From positions 2,180,667-2,244,666 of the forward strand of contig NZ_KB900626.1 in the NCBI RefSeq assembly GCF_000379125.1: 64,000 nt of DNA. The letters are read 5' to 3'. Below the pieces are notes generated by a model. That model was not told the DNA's origin. It ran no database searches and saw only the letters and a program-made list of their open reading frames with translations. Made by a program: the position numbers and the translations under genes. The stretch comes from Methylosinus sp. LW4. Lineage in GTDB: Bacteria; Pseudomonadota; Alphaproteobacteria; Rhizobiales; Beijerinckiaceae. Below are positions 63,087-64,000 of the stretch, piece after piece (within the stretch, counting starts at the first letter, position 1; each line of letters begins with the position of its first letter).

Positions 63087-63398
63087 ATGGCGCAAGATTT
63101 TCGCAGGATCGACGTCGCCGCCGCGCGCGACGTGATGAGCCGCGGCGAGACGCTCGTCCTCGACGTGCGCGATCCGCAATCCTTCGCGCGCGGCCATATA
63201 GAGGGCGCGGAGAACGCCTCCCAGGACGATATGACCTATTATCTCTTCGAGACGCCGAAGGACAGGCCGGTCATCGTCTGCTGCTATCACGGCAATTCCA
63301 GCCAGTCCTACGCCCGCATCTTCGCCGATATGGGCTTTGCCGAGGTCTACAGCCTCGACGGCGGCTATGAGGCCTGGGCGGCGGCCGAGCGGGGCTGA
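63087..63398 (+). CDS. glpE: GlpE-like rhodanese (thiosulfate sulfurtransferase)
   Basis: A 103-residue single-domain rhodanese close to GlpE. It has LDVRDPQSFARGHIEGA and the active-site loop CYHGNSSQ with Cys66, which carries the persulfide. The C-terminal GGYEAW segment is typical. It transfers sulfur from thiosulfate to cyanide or thiols; the physiological acceptor is unknown. The ATG at 63087 matches the family start. trpS begins 84 bases downstream. Confidence 0.9.
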   Translation: MAQDFRRIDVAAARDVMSRGETLVLDVRDPQSFARGHIEGAENASQDDMTYYLFETPKDRPVIVCCYHGNSSQSYARIFADMGFAEVYSLDGGYEAWAAAERG

Positions 63399-63482
63399 GG
63401 CGGGATAGTTGCGCTCGGGTTCTTGCGCTCGGGCGCCCGCATTGTCATAAGGGCCGCCGGCCTCAACCACTCGGCGCTCCTC

Positions 63483-64000
63483 ATGACCAGCTTTCCGCAG
63501 CGCGTCTTCTCCGGCGTGCAGTCCACCGGCAATCTGCATCTCGGCAATTATCTCGGCGCGATCGTCAAATTCGTCGAGCTGCAGCAGAGCTTCGACTGCC
63601 TCTATTGCGTCGTGGACCTGCACGCCATCACCGTGCCGCAGGACCCGGTCGCGCTGCGCAACAACACGCGCGAGATCGCCGCGGCCTTCATCGCCTGCGG
63701 CATTGACCCCAAGAAGAACATCGTCTTCAATCAGAGCCAGGTGGCCGAGCACGCCGAGCTGGCGTGGGTCTTGAATTGCGTCGCCCGCATCGGCTGGCTC
63801 AATCGCATGACGCAGTTCAAGGACAAGGCCGGCAAGGATCGCGAGAACGCCTCCATGGGCCTCTTGGACTATCCGGTGCTGATGGCCGCCGACATTCTGC
63901 TCTATCGCGCCACCCATGTGCCGGTCGGCGAGGATCAGAAGCAGCATTTGGAGCTCGCCCGCGACATTGCGCAGAAGTTCAACAATGACTTCGCCGAATC
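63483..64000 (+). CDS. trpS: tryptophanyl-tRNA synthetase, 3' end outside window
   Basis: The first 172 residues of a class I tryptophanyl-tRNA synthetase, open to the window edge. The HIGH-like motif is [13 protein letters not shown], and [26 protein letters not shown] and [26 protein letters not shown] are characteristic tryptophan- and ATP-binding segments. The ATG at 63483 gives the usual short N-terminus. The KMSKS motif would lie beyond the window. Confidence 0.96.
   Translation, partial: MTSFPQRVFSGVQSTGNLHLGNYLGAIVKFVELQQSFDCLYCVVDLHAITVPQDPVALRNNTREIAAAFIACGIDPKKNIVFNQSQVAEHAELAWVLNCVARIGWLNRMTQFKDKAGKDRENASMGLLDYPVLMAADILLYRATHVPVGEDQKQHLELARDIAQKFNNDFAE

Overview
This 64 kb window is GC-rich chromosomal DNA from an alphaproteobacterium, most likely of the Hyphomicrobiales (Rhizobiales). 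The evidence is conserved gene order: pgsA-moaD-(moaE), yceD-plsX-fabH-ihfA, petA-petB-petC with separate cytochrome b and c1 genes, and rne divergent from amiC-mrcA. A DUF992 protein, a METTL17-type Rsm22 protein and rhizobial-type 'CTGAGGAGC...GTCTCGAAG' palindromes agree. Nothing in the window identifies the genus. No rRNA, tRNA, CRISPR array, insertion sequence or phage was seen.

Layout. 0-5 kb: pgsA, moaD and moaE (split by a dienelactone-hydrolase-like gene), a lytic transglycosylase, a BamE lipoprotein and YceD. 5-14 kb: plsX-fabH-ihfA, an MFS transporter, radA, an unknown gene, cvpA and purF. 13.8-25 kb is more accessory: a PAP2-type phosphatase autotransporter, a DUF938/Uma2/SDR trio, a DUF992 protein ending in 18 histidines, EcsC, an AlgI/AlgX-like O-acetylation pair, and a lower-GC orphan protein with an IQ-like motif. 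25-29.6 kb: MarC, the cytochrome bc1 operon and a LysE/RhtB exporter. 29.6-35 kb: an outer-membrane barrel, a TonB receptor and a PepSY protein with a Met/His/Gly-rich loop. 35-41 kb: an unknown coiled-coil protein, DUF202, a Cys-rich secreted peptide, cysE, a Dcp-type peptidase and an aminotransferase. 41-51 kb: rne, amiC, mrcA, an MNT/HEPN pair and ccmA-ccmB. 55.6-64 kb: two sensor kinases, a zincin, leuC, Rsm22, a VOC protein, a degenerate HAD protein, rplS, a rhodanese and the start of trpS.

The most striking region is 51.27-55.44 kb. Four co-directional genes read as a ceramide-type lipid pathway: a serine-palmitoyltransferase-like alpha-oxoamine synthase, a GNAT-fold protein resembling the bacterial ceramide-synthase type, a protein very close to eukaryotic dihydroceramide delta4-desaturase (DES1), and an FA2H/Scs7-like fatty-acid 2-hydroxylase. 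Together they could build a sphingoid base, acylate it, desaturate it and hydroxylate the acyl chain. The functions are inferred from sequence. No dedicated acyl carrier protein, acyl-ACP synthetase or 3-ketosphinganine reductase lies beside them.

Gene starts were chosen from ribosome-binding sites, signal peptides and family length, and many differ from the longest open frame. Function names rest on motifs recognised by eye, not on database searches.
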